Positions 9,827-18,480 of a stretch of DNA of 64,000 nt are shown here, piece after piece. Origin of the DNA: Azorhizobium doebereinerae UFLA1-100 (GTDB taxonomy: Bacteria > Pseudomonadota > Alphaproteobacteria > Rhizobiales > Xanthobacteraceae); contig NZ_AXBA01000003.1 of the NCBI RefSeq assembly GCF_000473085.1, forward strand, positions 89,199 to 153,198. Reading direction: 5' to 3'. The notes below the pieces were generated by a model. That model saw nothing but the letters and a program-made list of their open reading frames with translations. It ran no database searches and had not been told where the DNA came from. The position numbers and the translations under genes were made by a program. How positions within the stretch are numbered: position 1 is the stretch's first letter; each line of letters starts with the position of its first letter.

Positions 9827-11389
9827 ATGAAAAAGAAACTCCTCGGTACGCTTGCAACCTCGCTGCTGCTCGCCTGCAGCCTGCCCGGCCTCGCCGCGGC
9901 GGAGCCCAAGGAGGGCGGCCGGGCCAATGTGGTGGTCCAGCCCGAGCCTCCGGGCCTGATGCTCGGCATCCTCCAGAACGCCCCCACCCAGATGGTGGCG
10001 GGCAACATCTACGAGGGCCTGCTGCGCTATGACGAGAAGCTGAACCCGAAGCCGCAGCTCGCCACCTCCTGGACCATCTCGGACGACGGCAAGACCTATA
10101 CGTTCAAGCTCCAGAAGGGCGTGAAGTGGCACGACGGCAAGCCCTTCACCGCCGCCGACGTGGTGTTCACCGCCGACGTCTTCCTGCGCAAGACCAACCC
10201 GCGCACGCGCGCCTCGCTGGCCTATGTGGACACCATCACCGCCCCCGATGACGAGACGGTGGTGTTCCAGCTGAAGCAGCCGTTCGGCCCGTTCATCCGC
10301 ATGTTCGAGGTCGGCACCATGCCGATCGTGCCCAAGCACATCTACGAGGGCACCGACTTCCAGGCCAATCCGGCCAACAACACGCCCATCGGCACCGGCC
10401 CGTTCAAGTTCGCCGAATGGGTGAAGGGCTCCTACATCAAGCTGGTGAAGAACCCGGACTATTACGAGAAGGGCAAGCCGCATCTCGACGAGATCTACTG
10501 GCACGTCATCCCCGACGCGGCGGCGCGCGCGGTGGCGTTCGAGACCGGCAAGGTGGACATCCTGCCCGGCGGCTCGGTGGAGAATTTCGACGTGCCGCGC
10601 CTCGCCAAGACCAAGAATGCCTGCATCACCGACAAGGGCTGGGAGTTCCTCGCCCCGCAGTCCTGGCTGTGGTTCAACCATCGCGGCGGGCTGACCGCCG
10701 ACGTGCGCTTCCGCAAGGCGGTGTCCTACGCCATCGACCGCGACTTCGCCCGCGAGGCGCTGTGGAACGGCATGGGCAAGGTCTCCACCGGCCCGTTCGC
10801 CGACAGCACCGCCTTCCGCGACGAGAAGGTGCTGGTGAACTACAGCTACGACCCGGCCAAGGCCAAGGCGCTGCTGAAGGAGATGGGCTACAAGGGCGAG
10901 CCGGTGCGCTTCACCCCCATGCCCTATGGCGAGACCTGGATGCGCTGGGCCGAGGCCATCAAGCAGAACCTGGAGGACGTCGGCATCAAGGTGGACATGA
11001 TCACCACCGATGTCGCCGGCTGGAACAAGAAGCTGGGCGACTGGGACTTCGATCTCTCCACCACCTTCCTCTACCAGTATGGCGACCCGGCGCTCGGCGT
11101 CTCGCGCGCCTATGTCTCCTCCAACATCGCCAAGGGCTCGCCGTTCAACAATGTGGGCGGCTATTCCAACCCTGAGGTGGACAAATTGTTCGCCGACGGC
11201 GCCGTGGCCTTCCCGGACAGCGCGCGGCAGACGATCTATTCCGCCGTGCAGAAGAAGCTCAGCGACGATGCGGTCTATGCCTGGCTGATCGACCTGAAGT
11301 TCCCGACGCTCACCCACTGCAACGTCAAGAACCTCATCACCACCGGCATCGGCGTGAACGACGGCTTCAAGGACGCCTGGATCGAGTGA
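9827..11389 (+). CDS. Peptide/nickel-type ABC transporter solute-binding protein
   Basis: A 520-residue SBP_bac_5 (DppA/OppA) periplasmic binding protein. The Sec signal peptide ends around GLAAAEP near residue 26. Family landmarks include GNIYEGLLRYDEKLNPKPQL, WHDGKPFTAADVVFT near residue 105, GTGPFKFAEW near 190, and RKAVSYAIDRDFA near 300. AGAGGA precedes the ATG at 9827. It starts 64 bp after the aldolase gene. The ligand could be a peptide, opine, polyamine conjugate or other amide; downstream HDAC-like hydrolase makes an acetylated amine plausible. Confidence 0.9.
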   Translation: MKKKLLGTLATSLLLACSLPGLAAAEPKEGGRANVVVQPEPPGLMLGILQNAPTQMVAGNIYEGLLRYDEKLNPKPQLATSWTISDDGKTYTFKLQKGVKWHDGKPFTAADVVFTADVFLRKTNPRTRASLAYVDTITAPDDETVVFQLKQPFGPFIRMFEVGTMPIVPKHIYEGTDFQANPANNTPIGTGPFKFAEWVKGSYIKLVKNPDYYEKGKPHLDEIYWHVIPDAAARAVAFETGKVDILPGGSVENFDVPRLAKTKNACITDKGWEFLAPQSWLWFNHRGGLTADVRFRKAVSYAIDRDFAREALWNGMGKVSTGPFADSTAFRDEKVLVNYSYDPAKAKALLKEMGYKGEPVRFTPMPYGETWMRWAEAIKQNLEDVGIKVDMITTDVAGWNKKLGDWDFDLSTTFLYQYGDPALGVSRAYVSSNIAKGSPFNNVGGYSNPEVDKLFADGAVAFPDSARQTIYSAVQKKLSDDAVYAWLIDLKFPTLTHCNVKNLITTGIGVNDGFKDAWIE

Positions 11390-11397
11390 CTTCGACG

Positions 11398-11423
11398 GGC
11401 CGGCGGGGCCTGCCCCGCCGGCC
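11398..11423 (+). terminator. Stem-loop after binding-protein gene
   Basis: GGCCGGCGGGG-CCTG-CCCCGCCGGCC is a perfect 11-bp hairpin starting 8 bp after the binding-protein stop. No T-run follows, and permease genes continue downstream. It more likely stabilises or partly terminates the upstream mRNA than ends the operon. Confidence 0.6.
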
Positions 11424-11573
11424 GTCTCCAGCCCGCGCGGCAGCGGTCGACGACCGATGCCGTCGGCATGAGAAGGCACCGTCCCCGCGAGAACGCCGGG
11501 ACGCCGTTCGACGCACCCGGACGGCGGCAGGGCGCCGCCGTCCCCCGCTTCCGCCGACGAGATCCGCTCCCGC

Positions 11574-12551
11574 ATGCAGACCCTCCAGTTCCTCCTGTCG
11601 CGGCTGGCCAAGGGCATCCTCGTGGTGCTGGCCATCGTCGTGCTCGACTTCGTGCTCATCCATCTGGCGCCGGGCGATCCGGCGTCGGTGATGGCCGGGG
11701 AATCCGGCGCCACGGACGAGGCCTTCGTGCAGCAATTGCGGGTGAAGTTCGGCCTCGACCAGCCGTTCACCACCCAGCTCGGCCTCTATATCTGGGGCGT
11801 GGTGCGGCTCGACCTCGGCTTCTCGCACCGCCAGCAGATGCCGGTGCTGGACCTGGTGCTGGACCGCCTGCCGGCCACCCTGCTGCTCACCGGCGCGGCC
11901 TTCGTCTTCTCGCTCACCGTGGGCGTGGTGATGGGCGCCTGGGCGGCGGCGCACAAGGGCCGGCCGCTGGATCGCATCATCACCACCGTGTCCCTGGTGT
12001 TCTACGCCACGCCGCTGTTCTGGATGGCGCTGATGGCGGTGCTGATCTTCTCCGTCTGGCTCGACTGGCTGCCGGCCTTCGGCCTCTATGACGTGGGCGG
12101 CAACGCCACGCTGGGCGAGCGGGCGCTGGACGTGGCGCGGCATCTGGTGCTGCCCGCGGTGACGCTGGGCCTGTTCTTCACCGCCGTCTATGTGCGCATG
12201 ACGCGCGCCTCCATGATCGAGGTGGCGCGGCAGGATTTCGTCAAGACGCTGCGCGCCAAGGGCCTGTCCGAGCGGGTGATCCTGCGCCGCCACGTGCTGC
12301 GCAACGCGGTGCTGCCGGTGGTGACGCTGGCCGGCGTGCAGGCCGGGCAGATGGTGGGCGGGGCGGTGATGACCGAGACCGTGTTCGCCTGGCCCGGCAT
12401 CGGCCGCTTGATGTACGAGGCGCTGATCCAGCGCGACTACAACCTGCTGCTGGGCGTCTTCGTCGTCTCCGCCGCCATGGTGGTGGTGTTCAACATCCTC
12501 ACCGATCTCGTCTACCGCATGGTGGACCCGCGCATCGAGGTGTCGCGATGA
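11574..12551 (+). CDS. Peptide-type ABC transporter permease (DppB-like)
   Basis: A 325-residue inner-membrane permease with an N-terminal helix, HLAPGDPASVMAGE near residue 32, and the binding-protein-dependent permease core. The EAA coupling region reads EVARQDFVKTLRAKGLSERV near 220, followed by HVLRNAVLPVVTLAG. Six transmembrane helices are expected. About 180 bp separate it from the binding-protein gene, including the hairpin. Its stop overlaps the next permease start by 4 bp. Confidence 0.9.
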   Translation: MQTLQFLLSRLAKGILVVLAIVVLDFVLIHLAPGDPASVMAGESGATDEAFVQQLRVKFGLDQPFTTQLGLYIWGVVRLDLGFSHRQQMPVLDLVLDRLPATLLLTGAAFVFSLTVGVVMGAWAAAHKGRPLDRIITTVSLVFYATPLFWMALMAVLIFSVWLDWLPAFGLYDVGGNATLGERALDVARHLVLPAVTLGLFFTAVYVRMTRASMIEVARQDFVKTLRAKGLSERVILRRHVLRNAVLPVVTLAGVQAGQMVGGAVMTETVFAWPGIGRLMYEALIQRDYNLLLGVFVVSAAMVVVFNILTDLVYRMVDPRIEVSR

Positions 12552-13387
12552 AGGCCTTCTGGTCCCGCTTCCGCCGGCACAAGGCGGCCGTCGCCGGCCT
12601 GGTGGTGGTGCTGCTCGTGGTCGCCATCGCGATCGCCGCGCCCTATTTCTACCCGGTCTCGCCCTGGAAGATGGTGCAGCGGCCCTTCCTGCCGCCGTTC
12701 GCCAATCCGGCGGTGCCGCTCGGCACCGACACTTTGGGCCGCAACGTGGCCTCGGGCCTCGCCTATGGCGCCCGCGTCTCGCTGCTGATCGGCACCGTCT
12801 CGACGCTGGTCGCGCTGGCGGTGGGCGTGCCGATCGGCGCGCTGGCGGGCTATTTCGGCGGCGTGGTGGACGACGTGCTGATGCGCTTCACCGAATTCTT
12901 CCAGACCGTGCCGAGCTTCGCGCTGGCCATCGTGCTGGTGGCGATCTTTCAGCCGAGCCTCTTCTCCATCATCATCGCCATCGCCATCGTCGGCTGGCCG
13001 CCGGTGGCGCGGCTGGTGCGCGGCGAGGTGATGGCCCAGCGCCAGCGCGAATATGTGGAGGCGGCGATCCTCGCCGGCCAGTCGCATCTCACCATCATCA
13101 CAAGGCAGATCCTGCCCAATGTGGTCTCGCCCATCGTGGTGCTGGCGTCCCTGATGGTGGCTTCCGCCATCCTGCTGGAGAGTTCGCTCTCCTTCCTCGG
13201 CCTCGGCGACCCCTCCATCATGTCGTGGGGCTACATGATCGGCGCGGCGCGCACGGTGGTGCGGCAGGCGTGGTGGCTGTCGGTGTTTCCCGGCGTCGCC
13301 ATCCTGATCTCGGTGCTGGCGCTCAATCTCGTCGGCGAAGGCCTCGCCGAGGCGCTCGATCCGCGCTCCTCGCGCGACCAGGCCTGA
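12548..13387 (+). CDS. Peptide-type ABC transporter permease (DppC-like)
   Basis: A 279-residue partner permease. It starts with an OppC-like N-terminal helix (HKAAVAGLVVVLLVV), then PLGTDTLGRNVASGLAYGAR near residue 57, and the EAA region RQREYVEAAILAGQSHLTII near 178. The family ending SVLALNLVGEGLAEALDPR is intact. It is translationally coupled to the upstream permease (ATGA overlap) and would form the heterodimeric channel with it. Confidence 0.9.
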   Translation: MKAFWSRFRRHKAAVAGLVVVLLVVAIAIAAPYFYPVSPWKMVQRPFLPPFANPAVPLGTDTLGRNVASGLAYGARVSLLIGTVSTLVALAVGVPIGALAGYFGGVVDDVLMRFTEFFQTVPSFALAIVLVAIFQPSLFSIIIAIAIVGWPPVARLVRGEVMAQRQREYVEAAILAGQSHLTIITRQILPNVVSPIVVLASLMVASAILLESSLSFLGLGDPSIMSWGYMIGAARTVVRQAWWLSVFPGVAILISVLALNLVGEGLAEALDPRSSRDQA

Positions 13388-13397
13388 GGAGCGCAGC

Positions 13398-15056
13398 ATG
13401 AGCGAACCCACCGTTCCCCACGAACCCGTCCTGTCCGTCGCCAACCTCGCCATCGAGCTGCCGGCGGGCGCCGACCGGCTCTATGCGGTGGAGCATGTGA
13501 GCTTCGACATCCATCGCGGCGAGACGCTGGCCATCGTCGGCGAAAGCGGCTCGGGCAAGTCCATGTCGGCCAATGCGGTCATGGGCCTGCTGCCGCCCGG
13601 CACCCGCGCCGCGCAGGGCACCGCCAAGCTCGACGGCATCGACCTGCTGCGGCTCGACGCGGAGGCCATGCGCGCCATCCGCGGCCGGCGCATCGGCATG
13701 ATCTTCCAGGAGCCGATGACGGCGCTCGACCCGCTGATGCGCATCGGCGACCAGATCGCCGAGGTGTTCGAGGCGCACGGCCTGCTCGCGCCCGCCGAGC
13801 GCCGCGCCCGCGCGCTGGCGCTGCTCACCGAGGTGGGCATTCCCGAGCCCGAGCGGGCGATCCATGCCTATCCGTTCCAGCTCTCCGGCGGCCAGCGCCA
13901 GCGCGTGGTCATCGCCATGGCCCTGGCGCTCGACCCGGTGCTGCTGATCGCCGACGAGCCGACCACGGCGCTGGACGTGACCACCCAGGCGCAGATCCTC
14001 AAGCTGATCCGCGAGCTCCAGGACAAGCACGGCACGGCGGTGATGTTCATCACCCACGACTTCGGCGTGGTGGCCGACATCGCCGACCGGGTGGTGGTCA
14101 TGAGCAAGGGCCGCGTGGTGGAGACCGGCGCCGCGGCGGACGTGCTCGGCGCGCCGCAGGATGCCTATACGCGCCAGCTCATCGCCGCCATTCCCACCGG
14201 CCGCCCCGCCGCCGGCGACGGGCCGCGGAAGGCGGCCGGCGAAACGGTGCTGGAGGTGCGTGGCCTCACCAAGACCTACCGTTCGGCCGGCGGCTTCTTC
14301 CGGCCCGCCCGCGTGGTCCATGCGGTGCGCGACGTCAGCTTCGATCTGGCCCGTGGCGAGACTTTGGGCGTGGTGGGCGAGAGCGGCTCGGGCAAGTCCT
14401 CGCTCGGCCGCTGCCTGGTGCGGCTGATCGAGCCGGACGCGGGCTCCATCCGCCTCAACGGGCAGGAGACCATGGGCCAGTCGGTGGGCGAGATGCGCAT
14501 CTGGCGGCGGCGCATGCAGATGGTGTTCCAGGACCCCTACGGCTCGCTCAACCCGCGCACCCGCGTCGGCCGCATCGTCGCCGAAGGGCCGATCGCCGCC
14601 GGCATGCCCATCGGCGCGGCGCTAAAGAAGGCCGGCGACCTGCTGGCGCTGGTGGGGCTCGACGCCTCGGCGGTGGACCGTTTCCCGCATGAATTTTCCG
14701 GCGGCCAGCGCCAGCGCATCGGCATCGCCCGCGCGCTCGCGCTTGATCCGGAGATCATCATCGCCGACGAGGCGGTGTCCGCCCTCGACGTGTCGATCCA
14801 GGCGCAGGTGCTGCGGCTGCTGGCCGACCTGAAGACGCGGCTCGACCTCGCGCTGATCTTCATCACCCACGACCTGCGGGTCGCCGCCACCATCTGCGAC
14901 AAGGTGGCGGTGATGCGTAAGGGCGAGGTGGTGGAGATGGGGCCGGCGGCGCAAGTGTTCGGCGATCCGCAGCATGAATATACCCGGCGCCTGATCGCGG
15001 CGATCCCCGGGCGGGCCGAGGGCGATGCCTTCGGCGCAAGGGCCGCGGCCATCTGA
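13398..15056 (+). CDS. Fused double-ATPase subunit of peptide ABC importer (DppDF-type)
   Basis: A 552-residue protein with two complete nucleotide-binding domains, replacing separate DppD and DppF. NBD1 has Walker A GESGSGKS (about residue 51), signature LSGGQRQRV (about 160) and Walker [16 protein letters not shown]2 has Walker A GESGSGKS (about 330), signature [15 protein letters not shown] (about 435) and Walker [13 protein letters not shown]. Each is followed by an oligopeptide-transporter C-terminal extension. GAGGAG lies upstream of the ATG. A similar fused subunit is at 20019-21692 in the other peptide operon. Confidence 0.92.
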   Translation: MSEPTVPHEPVLSVANLAIELPAGADRLYAVEHVSFDIHRGETLAIVGESGSGKSMSANAVMGLLPPGTRAAQGTAKLDGIDLLRLDAEAMRAIRGRRIGMIFQEPMTALDPLMRIGDQIAEVFEAHGLLAPAERRARALALLTEVGIPEPERAIHAYPFQLSGGQRQRVVIAMALALDPVLLIADEPTTALDVTTQAQILKLIRELQDKHGTAVMFITHDFGVVADIADRVVVMSKGRVVETGAAADVLGAPQDAYTRQLIAAIPTGRPAAGDGPRKAAGETVLEVRGLTKTYRSAGGFFRPARVVHAVRDVSFDLARGETLGVVGESGSGKSSLGRCLVRLIEPDAGSIRLNGQETMGQSVGEMRIWRRRMQMVFQDPYGSLNPRTRVGRIVAEGPIAAGMPIGAALKKAGDLLALVGLDASAVDRFPHEFSGGQRQRIGIARALALDPEIIIADEAVSALDVSIQAQVLRLLADLKTRLDLALIFITHDLRVAATICDKVAVMRKGEVVEMGPAAQVFGDPQHEYTRRLIAAIPGRAEGDAFGARAAAI

Positions 15057-15078
15057 GGCCGGGCCGCGAGAGGACGAG

Positions 15079-16113
15079 ATGAAGATCATTTTCGACGAGC
15101 GCCAGCTCAAGCACGATCCGGAACTCTATTTCCGCCGGGGCGCCTTCATTCCCCATCCCGAGCAGCCGCAGCGCGCCATCCTGCTGCGCGACGCGCTGCT
15201 GGCCGCCGGCCATACCCGCCAGATGCCCGCCGACCACGGTCTCGATCCCATCAAGGCGGTGCACGATCCGGCCTATGTGGACTTCCTCATGTCCGCCTGG
15301 CCGGCCTGGGTGGAGGCCACCGGCACCACGGTTCCGGCGGTGCCGAACTATCACACCGACCGGCGCAACTTCCGGGTTCCGACCGGGGTCATCGGCCGGC
15401 TGGGCTATTATTCCACCGACACCTCATGCCCCATCGTCGAGGGCACGGCGGAGGCCATCTACTGGTCGGCGCAGACCGCCATCGACGCCGCCGAGCGCGT
15501 GCGCTCCGGCGCGGAGGGGCACATCTATGCCCTGTGCCGCCCGCCGGGCCACCATGCGGTGCTCGACGCCAGCTGGGGCTTCTGCTTCTTCAACAATGCG
15601 GCGGTGGCGGCGCAGCATCTGCGCGGGCGTTTCGGCAAGGTGGCGGTGCTGGACGTGGACACCCATGCGGGCAACGGCACGCAGGACATCTTCCACGCCC
15701 GCGGCGACGTGCTCTATGTCTCGATCCACACCGACCCCAGCGACTATACGCCCTTCTTCATCGGCTATGCGGACGAGACCGGCATCGGCGCGGGCGAAGG
15801 CGCCACGCGCAATCTGGTGCTGCCGGTCGGCGCCGGCGCGGAGGAGATCCTGGCGCGCTACGACGAGGCGCTGGAGGTCATCCGCGCCTTCGGCGCCGAG
15901 GCGCTGGTGGTCTCGCTCGGCCTCGACATGTCGCAGGACGATCCGCTCTCCCTGGTGGGGATGACCCGCGCGGGGTTCGAAAGCGGCGCGGCCAAGATCG
16001 CTGGTCTCGGCCTGCCCACGGTGCTGGTGCAGGAAGGCGGCTATCTGGGGCCGTCGCTGTCCGACAATGCGGTGGCCTTCCTCGGCGCCTTCGACGCCGC
16101 CCGCCGCGCCTGA
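15079..16113 (+). CDS. Histone deacetylase family protein, acetylpolyamine amidohydrolase-like
   Basis: A 344-residue arginase/deacetylase-fold Zn hydrolase. Zn ligands are Asp and His in LDVDTHAGNGTQ (about residue 194) and Asp in LGLDMSQDDP (about 280). The active-site motif CRPPGHHA is at about 153, and the catalytic-tyrosine loop includes VQEGGYLG near 317. The insert LGYYSTDTSCPI (about 111) resembles bacterial acetylpolyamine amidohydrolases. It would remove an acetyl or other acyl group from an amine. As last gene of the aldolase-importer operon, it may act on the imported compound. Start chosen at ATG 15079 after GAGAGGA. Confidence 0.87.
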   Translation: MKIIFDERQLKHDPELYFRRGAFIPHPEQPQRAILLRDALLAAGHTRQMPADHGLDPIKAVHDPAYVDFLMSAWPAWVEATGTTVPAVPNYHTDRRNFRVPTGVIGRLGYYSTDTSCPIVEGTAEAIYWSAQTAIDAAERVRSGAEGHIYALCRPPGHHAVLDASWGFCFFNNAAVAAQHLRGRFGKVAVLDVDTHAGNGTQDIFHARGDVLYVSIHTDPSDYTPFFIGYADETGIGAGEGATRNLVLPVGAGAEEILARYDEALEVIRAFGAEALVVSLGLDMSQDDPLSLVGMTRAGFESGAAKIAGLGLPTVLVQEGGYLGPSLSDNAVAFLGAFDAARRA

Positions 16114-16137
16114 GCGCGGCGGGGTCGTTCCGGACGA

Positions 16138-17271
16138 TCAAGCGAGCCGTGCCATCAGGCCCGCCATCAGCCGGCCGCGCTCGGCCAGCGTATCCACCAG
16201 GATATGCTCGTTGAGCGTATGGTAATCCCGGCCGCTGGGGCCGAGGCTGTCCAGGGTCGGGATGCCGAGCGCGCCGGTGAAATTGCCGTCCGATCCGCCG
16301 GGGGAGCTGCGGTGGGGCAGGTCGAAGCCGATCTCGGCGGCGATGGTCCTGGCCTGCTCGTAGAGCGCCAGGGCGGCCCCGTCCGGCTCCCACACCGGGC
16401 GCACCACGCTCTTTTCCACCTCGAAGCCGGTGCCGTCCTCGCGCCGCTCGTTGAGCGCCAGGATGCGCGCGGTGCCCGCGTCCAGGTCCGCCTGGCGCTT
16501 GGACATGCTCAGCGCCTCGCCGGAGCACGTGGTGGAGACGCAGTTCACCCACTGCCCGCCGTGCACCACGCCCACCGAGAAGGTGCAGTCCTCGGTGGTC
16601 ATGTCCTCGATCTGCGGGATGCGGCGCGCCATCTCGCGGATGGCCGAGCGGCCCTCCTTCAGCGTGGCGCCCGCGTGGCTGGGACGGCCGTAGGCGGTGA
16701 GCTTGTAGCGGGCGATGGCATAGCGCCCGGTGGTCACGCCCTTGTCCGCGTGTCCCGGCTCCGGCACCAGGATGTATTTGTGCTTTCGGGCTTCCTCCTC
16801 GATCAGCGTGCGCGTGCCGGGGCTGCCGATCTCCTCGTCGGAGGTGAACAGGAAGGTGACGGGCAGCGGCGTGGCGATGCCCGCTTTGGCGAGCTGGATC
16901 AGCGCCTCCAGCGCGGTGAAGGTGCCGCCCTTCATGTCCATGATGCCGGGCCCCCAGCAGCGGTTGCCCTCCTGGTGGAAGGGCAGCTTTTCCAGCGTGC
17001 CGATGGGGTGGACCGTATCGAAATGCCCCATCACCAGGATGCCGGGCGCTTCGCCCTTGGGATGGGGAAAGCGCACGCGGGCGCAGTCGCCGAGCCCGGC
17101 GGGGCCGGGGATGTGCTCGACGCTCCCGCCCGCCGCCGCCGCGTCCCGGCTTGCGAGAGCCACCGCCGCCGAGACGGCGGCGGGGCTGTAGGTCGGGCTC
17201 TCGCACTCCACCCAGGGGCGCAGCCGCGCCAGCATGGAGGCGGTGTCGAACGGCAGGGCCTTGAGGTCCAT
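16138..17271 (-). CDS. M20 family metallopeptidase (glutamate carboxypeptidase-like)
   Basis: A 377-residue co-catalytic Zn hydrolase of the M20/ArgE-DapE-CPG2 group. Zn-ligand motifs are seen in order: VMGHFDTVHPIG (about residue 78), PGIMDMKGG (about 110), TSDEEIGS (about 145, catalytic Glu-Glu), PEPGHADKG (about 170) and a C-terminal His in TLNEHI. The dimerisation insert lies between about 180 and 290. It is last in the glycine-riboswitch operon and starts 10 bp after the preceding amidohydrolase. It probably cleaves an amide or C-terminal residue from an imported compound. Confidence 0.87.
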   Translation of the reverse strand: MDLKALPFDTASMLARLRPWVECESPTYSPAAVSAAVALASRDAAAAGGSVEHIPGPAGLGDCARVRFPHPKGEAPGILVMGHFDTVHPIGTLEKLPFHQEGNRCWGPGIMDMKGGTFTALEALIQLAKAGIATPLPVTFLFTSDEEIGSPGTRTLIEEEARKHKYILVPEPGHADKGVTTGRYAIARYKLTAYGRPSHAGATLKEGRSAIREMARRIPQIEDMTTEDCTFSVGVVHGGQWVNCVSTTCSGEALSMSKRQADLDAGTARILALNERREDGTGFEVEKSVVRPVWEPDGAALALYEQARTIAAEIGFDLPHRSSPGGSDGNFTGALGIPTLDSLGPSGRDYHTLNEHILVDTLAERGRLMAGLMARLA

Positions 17272-17281
17272 GCGCCGCGCC

Positions 17282-18445
17282 TCAGCCGGCCGCGAGGCGG
17301 TCGGTGGCCACCGTGGCCAGCAGGCTGGCGCCCACGGGCAGGATGGCCTCGTCGAGGATGAAGCCGGGATTGTGCACCGGCACGTCGCCGCCGTGGCCGA
17401 CCCAGAAATAGGCGCCCGGCACCGCCCGCAGCATGTCGGCGAAGTCCTCGCTGCCCATGATCGGCGCCACATCGGTGAGCAGGTTTTCGGCACCGACGAT
17501 CTTGGCGATGCTCTTGGCGGCGGCGTCGCTCTGGGCCTCGTGGTTCACCAGCACGTCGAAGATGCTGCGGATGTCCACCTCGACTTCCATCTCGAAGGTG
17601 GCGGCGATGCCGGCGGCGATGGTGCGCATGCGCTGGCGCATGCGTTCGCCAGTGGCCGGATCGAAGAAGCGCATGGTGCCGCCGAGCGCCGCTTCCTGGG
17701 GTATGACGTTATAGGCCGAGCCGGCGTGGATCTTGGTCACCGACAGCACGCTGGCATGCTGGGGATCGACATTGCGGCTCACCACCGATTGCAGCGCCTG
17801 CACCAGCGCGGTGACGGCGATCACCGGGTCGCGGGAGACCTCCGGGCGCGCGCCATGGGAGCCGCAGCCCGTGATCTTGATGTCGAAGAAGTCCGCTCCG
17901 GCCTGGGCCGGGCCGGCGAAGATGCGCACCTTGCCGTCCTCGATGTTCGGCGCATTGTGCAGTCCGAACACCTCGTCGCAGGGGAAGCGCTCGAACAATT
18001 TGTCCGCCAGCATGGCCCGCGCGCCGCCCAGACCCTCTTCGGCCGGCTGGAAAATGAAATGGACGGTGCCGGCAAAATCGCGGTGGGCCGCCAGATAGCG
18101 CGCCGCGCCCAGCAGCATGGTGGTGTGGCCGTCATGGCCGCAGCCGTGGAACTTGCCGGGATATTTGGACGAGAAAGGCAGATTGGTGGCCTCGTCCATG
18201 GGCAAGGCGTCCATGTCGGCGCGCAGGCCGATGCGGCGGCCGGGACCCTTGGTGCCGTTGAGGATGCCCACCACGCCGGTCTTGCCGACGCCGCTATGCA
18301 CCTCGATGCCCCAGGCGGCGAGCTTCTCGGCGACGATGCCGGAGGTGCGCACCTCCTCGAAGCCGATTTCGGGATGGGCGTGGATGTCGCGGCGGATGGC
18401 GACGAGGTCGGCGGCAAAGGCTTCGATTTCAGGCAATGCGGGCAT
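17282..18445 (-). CDS. M20D amidohydrolase, hippurate hydrolase-like
   Basis: A 387-residue M20D amidohydrolase of the hippurate hydrolase/IAA-amino-acid hydrolase group. Motifs are IHAHPEIGFEE (about residue 21), LRADMDALPMDE (about 75), HGCGHDGHTTMLLGAAR (about 101) and FQPAEEGLGGA (about 135). It removes an acyl group from an N-acyl amino acid; hippurate hydrolase releases glycine plus benzoate. Placement in an operon led by a glycine riboswitch makes release of glycine an attractive but unproven role. Confidence 0.88.
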   Translation of the reverse strand: MPALPEIEAFAADLVAIRRDIHAHPEIGFEEVRTSGIVAEKLAAWGIEVHSGVGKTGVVGILNGTKGPGRRIGLRADMDALPMDEATNLPFSSKYPGKFHGCGHDGHTTMLLGAARYLAAHRDFAGTVHFIFQPAEEGLGGARAMLADKLFERFPCDEVFGLHNAPNIEDGKVRIFAGPAQAGADFFDIKITGCGSHGARPEVSRDPVIAVTALVQALQSVVSRNVDPQHASVLSVTKIHAGSAYNVIPQEAALGGTMRFFDPATGERMRQRMRTIAAGIAATFEMEVEVDIRSIFDVLVNHEAQSDAAAKSIAKIVGAENLLTDVAPIMGSEDFADMLRAVPGAYFWVGHGGDVPVHNPGFILDEAILPVGASLLATVATDRLAAG

Positions 18446-18480
18446 GGGATGTCTCGGGACTGGAACGTTGGGGGGAAGGC

